From: Zygnema circumcarinatum | Lineage: Eukaryota; Streptophyta; Zygnematophyceae; Zygnematales; Zygnemataceae | Length of the DNA stretch: 64,000 nucleotides | Assembly (NCBI GenBank): GCA_037447605.1 | Contig: CM074813.1 | Span: 2,126,562-2,190,561, forward strand | Reading direction: 5' to 3' | Part shown: positions 46,418 through 56,283 of the stretch, piece after piece | How positions within the stretch are numbered: the stretch's first letter is position 1 | Layout: each line of letters opens with the position of its first letter | The notes under the pieces: generated by a model | The model's database searches: none | What the model was told of the DNA's origin: nothing | What the model saw: the letters and a program-made list of their open reading frames with translations, nothing else | Made by a program: the position numbers and the translations under genes

Positions 46418-47698
46418 ATGTGTCACCTCATCGAGAGAGAAGTCATGACCTGTGGCGACTCCGGAGACGTGAAGGGCTTGGCTACGCACGGAGGCCCGGG
46501 CTGTATGCTGAGCAGGAAAGTGAATCTCGAGGTTATGGAACTTGGAGGATGTTTGGAGGGGCACAGAGAGGAGCGCAATTGGAAGGGAGAAGAACGTACC
46601 AGACGCAATACTTTTCACGCTTTCGAAGAAGGGGTATCTGGAAAAGGCGTCGGGGCGCATTCAATTGAAAGACATGATAGGAATTTCCAGATGAGAGCAA
46701 GAACTGGACCTTGGTTAAGGCGCGAGATGCGTGTACATGTGTCTGATCTTCAATCTTGGAACGTGACTCCGTCGACATTTGCTTTGAAATTGCCGGTCAT
46801 GAGAGAAGATGCAACAATGCACAGGAGGTCGGAGGATGTTGAACGACCTTTTCATCTTGATCAGTGTGAAGTCCTAAGGTGCTTGGGGGCGATTGCAAAC
46901 ATGGAGGGGGAAGGGGGAAGGAAGGCATTAGAAAATCTCCAGCACTATTCCAGAGTCAATGATGCTGCTCGCGAAGCTATTGCGTCGGCTTCAGCACTGC
47001 CTGTGCTTATTCCTCTGCTCGACTCCAAGGACTCCTGGATAGTGGAAGCAGCTGTGACTGTTATTTTCAACATTTTTTTGCTCCCTCAGTATAAACTGGC
47101 AGCGATAGATTGCGGTGTTTTGCCTGCTCTGGTGCGAGTTTCTCTCGAGGCTGAAAGCAGCACTGCTCGTGAAGTTGCTGTAGGTGCACTCTGCAACTTG
47201 TCCGAAGTTGACAAGAGCCGAGAGAGCATGCTGAGGTTTGGGACAGTGCCACTATTGGCCAATGTTCTGAGAGAAGGGAGTCCTCGTAGCAGGAAGGATG
47301 CAGTGGTGGGATTGTTCAACCTTGGTACAGAGACCAGCTGCAAGATTGAGATACTCCGTACAGATGTCATACAGACAGCATTGATGCTCCTTGACAGTAG
47401 AAATTGTGAATTAGAGAGAGAACTCGCAGCGTTGCTTGCGAGGTTGGCGAAGGATGAGGAGGGATGCAAGCTGATAGAGGCGATGGGCGGAGTGCCGGTG
47501 CTGTTGGAAGTGGTGGAGGGAGGCTGCCCTGGGTCAAAGGCAAGCGCAGTTTCAGCACTGCTCTCTATGGTCGAGAAGGGCGGTCAGGAGGCGGTCAATG
47601 TTTTGTGGTCCGAGGGAGCCTTGCCCTCGCTCATAGCTGTGAGCCAACAAGGAACACCCCGTGGGCGGCAAAAGGTGATGCAAATTCTTGCCAGCTAG
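46418..47698 (+). CDS. Armadillo-repeat protein similar to plant PUB-ARM C-termini
   Basis: A single 426-aa reading frame. Residues about 155-426 form five to six ARM repeats: AIASASALPVLIPLLDSKD, AAIDCGVLPALVRVSLEAES, AREVAVGALCNLSEVDKSR, GTVPLLANVLREGSPRSRKD, AVVGLFNLGTETSCKIEILR, GGVPVLLEVVEGGCPGSKAS and EGALPSLIAVSQQGTPRGRQ. The pattern is that of plant U-box/ARM E3 ligases and related ARM-only adaptors. Residues 1-150 show neither a U-box nor any other domain I know and have an unstructured look, so the true start could be a later Met (for example at 46799) or in a missing upstream exon. A TAG stop lies directly before the first ATG in frame. Confidence 0.78.
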   Translation: MCHLIEREVMTCGDSGDVKGLATHGGPGCMLSRKVNLEVMELGGCLEGHREERNWKGEERTRRNTFHAFEEGVSGKGVGAHSIERHDRNFQMRARTGPWLRREMRVHVSDLQSWNVTPSTFALKLPVMREDATMHRRSEDVERPFHLDQCEVLRCLGAIANMEGEGGRKALENLQHYSRVNDAAREAIASASALPVLIPLLDSKDSWIVEAAVTVIFNIFLLPQYKLAAIDCGVLPALVRVSLEAESSTAREVAVGALCNLSEVDKSRESMLRFGTVPLLANVLREGSPRSRKDAVVGLFNLGTETSCKIEILRTDVIQTALMLLDSRNCELERELAALLARLAKDEEGCKLIEAMGGVPVLLEVVEGGCPGSKASAVSALLSMVEKGGQEAVNVLWSEGALPSLIAVSQQGTPRGRQKVMQILAS

Positions 47699-49040
47699 TA
47701 TTCTTGAATTTCAAGAGCATCGCAGACATACACAGCATGCATAGCATTCATATGGAACAGGTGTGGGGAGAGAAGGGAGACACATTAGAGCGGGATGATG
47801 TTCGGATGAGTCACGATGGTTGCAGCTCAAAGGAGCAGATTGTATATTGAACCGGAGGTCCTCCATTGCGCAAAACTAAGTAGTATGAAAGACTGTGCTG
47901 GATCTAAGACCGTCAGTAAGCATTCACTGCATGGCAGGGTTGCCATGCTCTCAGTGGGTGTGCATTGCACCTTGCCCATACTATTGAAGCGAGTTGAGTC
48001 CCTGATATCTGACCTCAGGTGTTCCTTTTGCAGGCGGATCTCTTGATTGGAATTATGCGGTCGTTGCGAGACAAGTATTGACATGTATGCGCATGCATGG
48101 CTTTTGGCGCTGTATCATACTCCGGGGAACAAAATCTTCACGGCCGCCGCACCAATTGGCTTCGCAGCTTGTAACAAATAAATGTATGTTCGGTCTCGTC
48201 CGTGAAATAGTTCAGTTCAGAAGGTCGGACTCCCTAATCTGCTTACAAGAACTTTCTCCCTCTCCTTTCAAGGGGTATAGCAATAGGTCCCAATCCTTTG
48301 TATGATTAGCGCGACCAAAAGTCCACACTTATATTCAATGAAAGGCCAAAAGGCCGTTTCATGTTTTTCCTAAAGTGGTCAAAAGATCCTCTCCGGAACT
48401 CACATGGCAGAGGGGCTCTCTCCCTGCACAGTATGTACTGCGATGAAGGAATAGCTTGGGAATTAGGGTTTAAGGCTGAAAGGGAGAAAGGAAGGCAGGC
48501 GGGACACAAGGTGCAATGGGAATGTTCGTGTGATGGTTAGCTTTTCATGGCAGTCTTTGAGCAGCGAATTTCAATGAAATAGTGGAACTTAGGTCAGCTG
48601 AGAGGTGTGAGGTTTTATCTCCTTGGAAGAAGTGGTAGGGAGGTCTCCATGGTAATAGAGAGGTCGTATTGGCAGTAGGACACCCACAAAGGTGAAGTTG
48701 TTATCAGAAACTCTTTGGGAAGGCGACAGAGCAATGACAGGCGGCCAAAATAGTGCAGAGCAAGGGCAGAATAGGGTGTGCCAAAACGTGTGGAGAACAA
48801 GAAATACATTGTGGAAAAAATGTAATATATTTGATTCCCCGCACTTCAATGTTGAATGCGGGTTAAGATCAGTGGATGAAATACTTCCCTTTTAGATCAA
48901 GGAGACACCACAAAAATTGTAAACATCATCCACTCCTGAATATGTACAAGGTACTCTACTTGTGTGGGCCCTGACCCCTTGACACTTTCTTGGAACCCTT
49001 TACTGTCATTGCATGTGTCTTCTAAGACTTCTTCAGACCA
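47699..49040. other. Convergent intergenic region
   Basis: Lies between the ARM gene (+) and the small membrane protein gene (-). ORFs here are short and mutually overlapping with no domain. I see no repeat or RNA gene. Confidence 0.4.
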
Positions 49041-51247
49041 TTAACTCCGATCAGCTTGATGCCTTTCTTGCCACTGCACCACCAAAGGACGAACATCAAA
49101 TGAGCCAACAATGTGTGGCCTCCAGCCACAAACAGAGGAAGAAAGAACTGAAGAGTCTGTAAAGAAGGAATAGACCCACCTGTCCTTTCTCCACCTCCTG
49201 AGTCACGTTGGCTACAGCAGCATGTGTCGAGGCAGCTGCTCTATGGTATGTTGATGTCAGCAACTGCGCGAAAGCAGGCAATCCGCCCGCTGCCACCCCC
49301 TTTCCCTCTCCCTGTCAGTGGACTTTGCAAGTCAGCCTCCAAACATCCGAGAGGGCTGAAGAACAATCTGAGCTTACAGAATTTGACAGGACAGCCTTGT
49401 TCGAGAATGTAAGGCCTGCCTCATGCAGACTGACGGATATGGGATTTGGACTGGGATAGAAGAAGAGGGACTAGGGTGGGAAATAGGTTGACGCCGCTGA
49501 CGTATTTTTAAAAACAGAAATATGATACAGCGTAGGCTTACCAATGAAAAATGTACATAGGACGACAGTTCTGTCATGAACATGTTTGAACTAATTGCTA
49601 AAGATGGCCAGTTGAAGTGTAGTTGGAGAGGGAGAGACAGGGAAAACAAGAAGGTAACTGAGAGTATCAAAGAGGTACAAGTTAAAGCTGTAAGTTTCAA
49701 GGGGGTTACGACTCACCCCCAATGCCTGCAAACCCTGCCGAAAACAGAATAACTGGTGGAATCTGCAAGATTGAAATAAATAACCACTAGTTATGCTTCC
49801 ACAGGCCAACTTGATCCAGGCTAAGCATACATGGAACAGAGGTCGCTATTAAGGAATTGATACATTGAAATTGCAAGTTCATCTTCCATTTAGCCCAAAA
49901 TAGTCAAGGGTGACAATGTAAAAGTTTTCAGACTATTGTCGATTTCTAGATAGTTCTAGTTCTTTCGTCCCTCCCTTTCTTCATTACCATAATCTCGACA
50001 TCCTGCCAGAGGCCTACCACAATCAGTTCAACACTTACACCAAGGAAGAGCTGCAAGCCGGGTCTTCCAGGAAGCTTCTTGCTGAGGAATGGAGTCACTG
50101 CATGCGGACACATATCACACATTTCGCAAAAATGTGTCTCAAATTGAGTGATGAGACATTCACATATAAATTGAAGTTGAACGAGAGACTATACACTGGC
50201 ACTCCAGCTAGAAAATACTGAGTGGCAACTGACCCAGCTCTCACATAGGATGCATTCAGTCAATGACCAAGCAAGATTTTGTTAATTGTTGTCTCAGGAA
50301 ATCGCAGCCTTTGAAATGGCACCCACACATAAAGAACGAAATGAAACACATGCATGTCTTTTGATCGCAAGGTCGCCTCTAAGAACCCCAAATCCTGAGT
50401 ACTTATGGGCTGCTTCATTGCGCATCTCTATAAGAAAAACAGTTTTCTTCAACAAACGAACTTGTGATTTGTCCTAAATTTCAATTTTTTTTTTTAAACA
50501 GCTCTCACTACCTGCATTGAAGGCATACAATCCGCTGATGCTACCTCCAAGGGCTGTTCCCAGCTGCCAAGCGTGAGGTTGAACAAGATCCTCAGAACTG
50601 CTACTCAAGAAAATTAACAGGAAAAATAAAATTGAACATATGTATATCAGCGAGAAATACGTACAATACATTCATCTCCATGTTTTAGCTTATTGATACT
50701 ATGTGCAAGCACAAGAATTACAAAGAAATTTGACACTAGGAACACAACAACATATCTAATGACGTAAAGAGAAATAAAGAAGCCTAATTTGATTAGCTCT
50801 CGCCAATGGTCCAAAACTAGTTCATATTACTCGTGTTTCAAAAGCGACGGTTGAAAAAAATCTTTTCAGATGAAGTAAGCAACAATACCAGCGAAAAACT
50901 GTCACGAAGAAAGGGCGCGATTGTCCATTCCTGTCCATCCTACAAAAATATACAGAGACAAACCCGCCCGATATAGTAAAACAAACAGCACATCCCTAAC
51001 TTCCTGTCCTGCTCACAAATCTCACAAATTCCCTTTCAGACACTCCGCCGGAAAGCCCAATCCTTCCACCCATTTGTCCTGCAATCGGCAATGTGATCCG
51101 GCCCCCAAACTCCTCCCCGAAGCTCCCTGTTCTAGCAAGCACCCTGAGCCCGGTTACCTGCCCAGGCGTGAGAGGCGCGGCGCAGCGCGGGCAGCGCGCG
51201 GGCTCGAGGCCGGGCCCCAGCGCGGGCGCGTACCGAGGCCCCGCCAT
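49041..51247 (-). CDS. Small two-span membrane protein with N-terminal CPRC motif, family unknown
   Basis: Exons: 51247-51158, 50590-50512, 50097-50039, 49762-49717, 49415-49378, 49263-49180, 49073-49041. All seven join in phase and end on TAA, giving 142 aa. I do not recognise the family. The N-terminus MAGPRYAPALGPGLEPARC has a CxxC (C19, C22) that could form half of a metal site or a redox pair. Two hydrophobic segments follow: about residues 38-57 (WQLGTALGGSISGLYAFNAV, Gly-rich GxxxG spacing) and about 77-92 (IPPVILFSAGFAGIGG), separated by a basic loop FLSKKLPGRPG. The tail is a polar helix (HAAVANVTQEVEKGQ). The consistent phase of seven small exons argues that it is a real gene; the exon 2 acceptor is the weakest junction. 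Confidence 0.6.
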
Positions 51248-51911
51248 GGCCGCCGCTCGCTCGAGCTCAACTTCGAGCGCTCTCCATTGCAGGTGCCTGC
51301 AGTTCAGCGCCGACCAATGGCGATTCGCCACGTGTACACTTTGGCTGACGTGGCGACTCCTGATTGGATGGCTCTTGCCTCGGTGAAAGTGCTCGTCCTT
51401 TGGCGGTGCGCTCTGTCCGACCACGCGGGGGAGGGGTCGCGGCGGGGACTGGGAGAGTCTTGGAGAGTGCGGGAGGGGGGCTGAAAAAAAGCTTTTAGGA
51501 GCTTTGGAGCCTTCGGGGTGGCAGGGGTCAAAGGCTTTAAAATTTATGTCTAGTGATTTGAGAGCTTCGAAGATTTAGGGTTTCAGGTTTCTGAGGTTAT
51601 GGAGTTTGAGAGTTAAGGCTGTTGGATTTGAAAGCTGTATATAGCTGCGAGATCCAAGGTATTTAGAGGTTTTAGCATCCGCCAAAAGGAAAACCTAAAA
51701 CCCATTCAATAATAGATTAAGGTCGACTTCAACCCCTAAATTAAGTGAAGAGGATTGCGCAAACTGTCCTGCAATGAGCTGAATTGAACCAACGGTACGG
51801 ACTGTGGTCGACCCCTTCTGAACCAACAGCACCCATTGGCGGCCCATCGATATGACAAGGGGTTGAGGCTCATACAATAATATATCACAGCCCCCTTTGA
51901 AGACCTTTCAT
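51248..51911. other. Upstream region of the small membrane protein gene and 3' flank of ALG6
   Basis: The first 200 bp are GC-rich; a ccacgtg core lies near 51330-51336. The rest is ordinary sequence that should include the ALG6 3' UTR. Confidence 0.35.
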
Positions 51912-54900
51912 TTAATTTAACTTCCTTTTCACCGCTTGCCCTATTTGCATGCCACTGTCATCCAACCTCCATTGCCGCCAATTTGTGTACAAAAGAAACG
52001 GCACAAAATGTGCAAACGAATAAGACACCATCAGTGCTTGATGAAGGTAAGGATACCGGGAAGGAGGGGGGAGGGTGGCTGCAGCCCCATGCAGGGCAAT
52101 GGCTCCCACTATTGAAGCGCACATAGAAACACGGACGACAGTTTCGTGCTTCGACTCGCCAGCTTCTCGTTCACTTGCTCCTCGTGGTTCTCTGCGCTCC
52201 TCGCCTTTGTGAAGAAGGTGTTTGGGAGAAGTTGCAACGAGATTGAACAAGAGGAGGATGGCGCCATAGGCTATGGCCAATCGGTCTCTTTTGAGAAGCG
52301 GGAACATGCTGAATGCAGCCATGGTTGTGAACCATCGGAAAAGAATGGGCTCCTCAAGTGCCAGCATGGAGGCAGGAAGGAGAGGGAGGAGGATTGACTT
52401 CTCATGAACTGCCACGAAACAAGGCAAACGATGAATAGAATAATGGTAGGCACAAGACGAGCAGCAGGAAACTCTCTGTTAGGGTTTACAAGGACAATCA
52501 TACGAACGAGAACAGCATGGATGATGCCCAAAGGGACGAAGACAAAGATAACTCGGACCCACCTTGAAATGCGAACATGTAGAATGCGAAGGAACAGTTG
52601 AGCAAGGCTAGCAGAAAGCCCCTTGGACTTGGCCAAAGAATTTGCTGTACCATGGCTGGGAGGGCAGCCAATACTGTCATTCCCAATGCCATTCGTGCTA
52701 AGGTGTGAACTGAAAAGAGTTGCTTCCACTTTATCGCTACAGAGGTAGAGCACCAAAAGTTTGCCACATGATCTTCATATAATCCGCGAGAGAGGGGTGC
52801 CAACCGATTGAGCACCTGCAGGCAATTTTAAAGAAATAAACAGCAGTTGAGTGCTTGAGGTCCTTTCCTCCCCGTATGAGGTGTCGGTTAACCATTATTC
52901 GTTTAGCTACCTCTATCTTGGCGAAGGATATAGCATCGTAAAGCAACTGAACGAAATCATGACGCTTCAAATTCATCTACTGCGGATGGTCAGCAAGGGC
53001 GGAAATGAAAAATGTTATAGAAGCTATAGGAGAAACCCTGCCTGAAGAGCTGCTTCAGTGGAGGAGAGGAACGGTGCCCAGCAGACACAGAATGTGGCAA
53101 GAACAGTCAGCCCGAGGAGCAGCACTGATCGCAGCGGGCGGCGGCTTTTTAAGCAGTGGCCGAGGAGATGAGCGAAGAAAGCTGGGGCATAATACATGCT
53201 CATCTGCACACACAGGGAGCGAGAGGGGGGGCGGGGGGGGGAAGAGAGTGAGAGAGAGAGAGGAGTGAGAGAAAGCAAGGTAACTTCTGAGGGGAACTAA
53301 AGATGCTCTGGAATGAAAAAGAAAAAAAAACAGCACTCGCTTATGTTGCCCTGCCCCCTTAAGAAGCTCGTATAGAGCTTAAAATGAACATAACTAATTG
53401 AAACCACCTTGTCACTGAATGCGGTATCCAGCATAGAAAGGGAAGAGGAGAGGGGAAGAGGGAGAGTAGAGAAACAAGAGAGGAATGGAGAAAGGAGAGA
53501 GGGGAGAAGAGAGCGAGAAAGTGGCTTCTTCAAATGTCAATGGGTGTCCCTAGAAAAAAGAAAAAAAAAATCTGTCTTTGTCGTGGCCGAGCACTCACCT
53601 GCTTGTGGTTTAGGGAAAGGCAGAAGAGAATGCTCCCTATGATTTCTTGCCCACGTAGAATAGCAGCCACCGCAGCCATAGCCAGACCAAGACTTATGCA
53701 GTTGAACTGCAGCAGCCCCAGATAGAGCGAACGACATTAAATGTAGCACTAAAAAGAGTGTGAGCGCCTACTGCAGAAAGCTAAAAGGGGAAAAAAAAAA
53801 AAAAAGAGAAGCAACGCCAAACTATAACGAGTACTTAAGTTAGACATTATCCATCCGAAGGGTTTAACAACATCATAAAATCATGACAAGAAACACAAAG
53901 ATAGCGGTTTAAAATGCAACCGACCTGGAAGTGCCCGTGATCAATCAGAATGAAGGCAGGTTGACATAAAATAGCTGCCAAAGCCCAAATTCTTTCTGCT
54001 TTTGAGCGATTCTTGTAATAGACAGCCACAAAGGCCAGAGCAGCAGGGAAAAAGATTATAACATCTGATGATAACACGGTCCAGCGCATCAACATTTTGC
54101 TGTTCAGCCATCACAAACGAATGTCAGGCTTGAAAGGATATAATTTGCCGAAGCATGGACATTACTCAGCAAGTTAGCATGTACGCTCCCCCAATCACTT
54201 TGAACTTCTCTTTCCTCCCCTAAAACAGGGAGGTGGAATATCCTCCTTCTCCTCACACTTTCCCTCTTTCTCCGTTCTCGCTTCGCTCCGTGTTATCCGC
54301 TATCTCACCTCGCACCTTTTAGCAGATTCATGTCCCGTTGATGTCCCCAAGGCGACGGTCTGCGGGTCTAGCAAATGCAAAAGGCAGCCATGGATGAAGC
54401 TTTGGTAAGCCGTAAGTGGCGGATAATCGAGTCCCCAATAAGTAAGGTTGTTTTGAGGCCCTCCCATATACCACTCCTTGATCGGAGTGTGAATTGTGAC
54501 CTCCATCCAGTGCCGTTGAGCCTCATAGTCTCCGAACATAGGAGGCGTACTTTCTCCTGCAAAGTAAGAGGGGAACTTCAGAAGGGACTCTACAGGGTAT
54601 CTTAATAACTTCAACACCTTGCAGTATAGCCGGTTTAGAAAGCAGCAAGCAAGCAAGTCACCTTACTTGATTTAAGATATGCAAGGTTACCAGCAGGAAG
54701 TGATGGGAAGGGTTGAGGGAAACCAAGACTGCCATCTTAGGTCATCAAGAAGATGTGCATATCGCAGGTTTAAGAAACTCCTTTCTTCAGTCTGCTTCAT
54801 TTCTGAAGAGAGTCTTGCTGTTCTTCCAGGAGAAGAAAGGCTAAAGCCTGAAGGTGAATAGCAGCAGTGAAAACGGGGAGGAGGGTGCCAACCAGAGTAA

Positions 54901-55007
54901 CCATGGAGGCCGACCATCAAGCGCAGCAGCACGGCCGCCATGGCGATAACGAGAGCTCCATTCCGCCCCTCTGCAAGGGCTTCGCAAAGTTTCGCAAAAG
55001 AAGTCAT
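51912..55007 (-). CDS. ALG6: Dolichyl-P-Glc:Man9GlcNAc2-PP-dolichol alpha-1,3-glucosyltransferase
   Basis: ALG6 adds the first glucose to the lipid-linked N-glycan precursor in the ER lumen; it is a multi-span GT57 enzyme. Exons: 55007-54893, 54556-54316, 54099-53925, 53706-53599, 53203-53042, 52815-52563, 52408-51912, totalling 517 codons (516 aa; human 507), all in phase. Hallmarks: YSG/ESTPPMFGDYEAQRHW, EWYMGGPQNNLTYWGLDYPP, LTAYQSFIHG, SKMLMRWTVLSSDV, AFILIDHGHFQ/FNCISLGLA, LFCLSLNHKQ/MSMYYAPAFF, LNRLAPLSRGLYEDHVANFW and VHEKSILLPLLPASM, in family order. Many hydrophobic helices are evident. The intron after exon 5 uses a GC donor (CAG/gcaggg). It is divergent from LIP2, with about 204 bp between start codons. 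Confidence 0.95.
53215..53270. repeat. G/A-rich tract (C/T-rich on the ALG6 sense strand)
   Basis: Poly-G and GAGA sequence lies immediately upstream, in gene orientation, of the exon 5 acceptor at 53203. A second purine tract at about 53436-53520 lies in the same intron. Confidence 0.8.
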
Positions 55008-55211
55008 GGCGCTTAAGAGAGAGCACCCTCCCTCTTCACTATAGCAGTTCAGCTATCACGATCCTGCAGACTTCCAGGACCACCCTATTCTCGTTCTCTC
55101 CTCCTTCTCTAAACCTAAATATCAATGGGGGCCGAAGAACGCAGCTGACGTACTTCAAACGACTCCTGCATTTTCAATTCAAGAAATGCTTTTGCTGCAG
55201 CGCTGCGGGCC
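55008..55211. promoter_or_regulatory. Compact bidirectional promoter of ALG6 (-) and LIP2 (+)
   Basis: Only 204 bp separate the two start codons, so both 5' UTRs and core promoters must fit or overlap here. I see no obvious TATA box for either direction. Function is inferred from geometry. Confidence 0.5.
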
Positions 55212-55874
55212 ATGGCGAATGCAGGAAGAACTCTGCGTGTATGGCGCATGGGCGTCGTGGAGTATGCTGCGGCTCTGCGGGTGCAGGAAGCCATGGCGGC
55301 CAGCAGAAGGACGGGGCAGGTTGGAGACAGCTTGCTGGTCCTGCAGCACTTCCCTGTCTACACTATCGGCAGGAGAAAGCCTGAGGGCCACTTCAAAGGT
55401 GGGGAGGAGGCTATGAAAGAGGTGGGAGCGGAGGTAGTTTTCGTTTCACGAGGAGGGGAGGTCACCTTTCATGGACCCGGGCAGATAGTGCTCTACCCAG
55501 TGCTCAACCTCCGTGGCCTGAAACTCGGCGCAAGGCGCTATGTGGAGGGGCTGGAAGATGTCATGGTTAGGGTTGCTGCCAGCTATGGCGTCCTGGCGAG
55601 AGGAAGGGTTCTGGGAAGGACAGGAGTCTGGGTGGAGGAGAGGAAGCTGGGTGCTGTGGGAGTGCAGATATCAGGAGGTATCACCACACATGGCTTGGCG
55701 CTGAATGTAAACCCTAATTTGGAGTACTTTGACCATATCGTTCCTTGTGGCATCAGGGACCTGCAAGTCACGTCCTTGGAGAAGGAGCTTAAAGGGCAGG
55801 TCATGGATGTTGACTCTGTGGCTGGGAGGATGGTGCAAGCTTTTTTAGAGGTGTTTGATATGAACGTGGTTTGA
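55212..55874 (+). CDS. LIP2: Octanoyltransferase (lipoyl-[ACP] biosynthesis), LIP2/LipB
   Basis: The enzyme transfers octanoate from ACP to lipoate-dependent proteins such as the H protein and E2 subunits, normally in mitochondria. It is a single-exon frame of 220 aa, close to Arabidopsis LIP2. Conserved blocks: TLRVWRMGVVEYAAALRVQE, LLVLQHFPVYTIGRR, SRGGEVTFHGPGQIVLYPVL, TGVWVEERKLGAVGVQISGG with the catalytic Lys in RKLGAVGV, ITTHGLALNVNPNLEYFDHI and VPCGI with the catalytic Cys. The ATG has a strong context (gccATGGC). No long transit peptide is present; the first about 10 residues are basic, as in the plant mitochondrial form. Confidence 0.95.
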   Translation: MANAGRTLRVWRMGVVEYAAALRVQEAMAASRRTGQVGDSLLVLQHFPVYTIGRRKPEGHFKGGEEAMKEVGAEVVFVSRGGEVTFHGPGQIVLYPVLNLRGLKLGARRYVEGLEDVMVRVAASYGVLARGRVLGRTGVWVEERKLGAVGVQISGGITTHGLALNVNPNLEYFDHIVPCGIRDLQVTSLEKELKGQVMDVDSVAGRMVQAFLEVFDMNVV

Positions 55875-56283
55875 AATGAGGCGTGGAGATAAGGTCGTGT
55901 TTCCCTAAATACGACGTTATCTGCAGAGTGTGAGAGTGTGAGAGGAAGGGGACGGATGGGAAGCACGGCAGGGAGGGGGAGAACGGAAGAATGGAAAAGC
56001 AGGAGAGCAAACGTGAAAAATTGAGGGAGGAAGCAGAGTTGGGAAGTGAAGAAAAGAGAGATGGAAAGGGAACGGCATGGGAGGCAGAAAGGAGAGGAAG
56101 TGGAAGGGGGAGAAATAGTGGAGGAAGAAAGTGGAGGAGAAGAAGGACGAGAATTGTGCAGAGGAGAAGAGGGGCAGACTAGCGAATGGTATCGAATTTA
56201 GGAGTACATTTTTCATGGCTATCAGCAAACGAGATACTGTGTGAGAAAACTTCGACCCATTTTTCTCTCTGCATGCGGCAAAC

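Noticed and set aside
50921-51484. 187-codon plus-strand ORF
   Set aside because: Antisense to the small membrane protein exon 1 and its GC-rich promoter; no domain.
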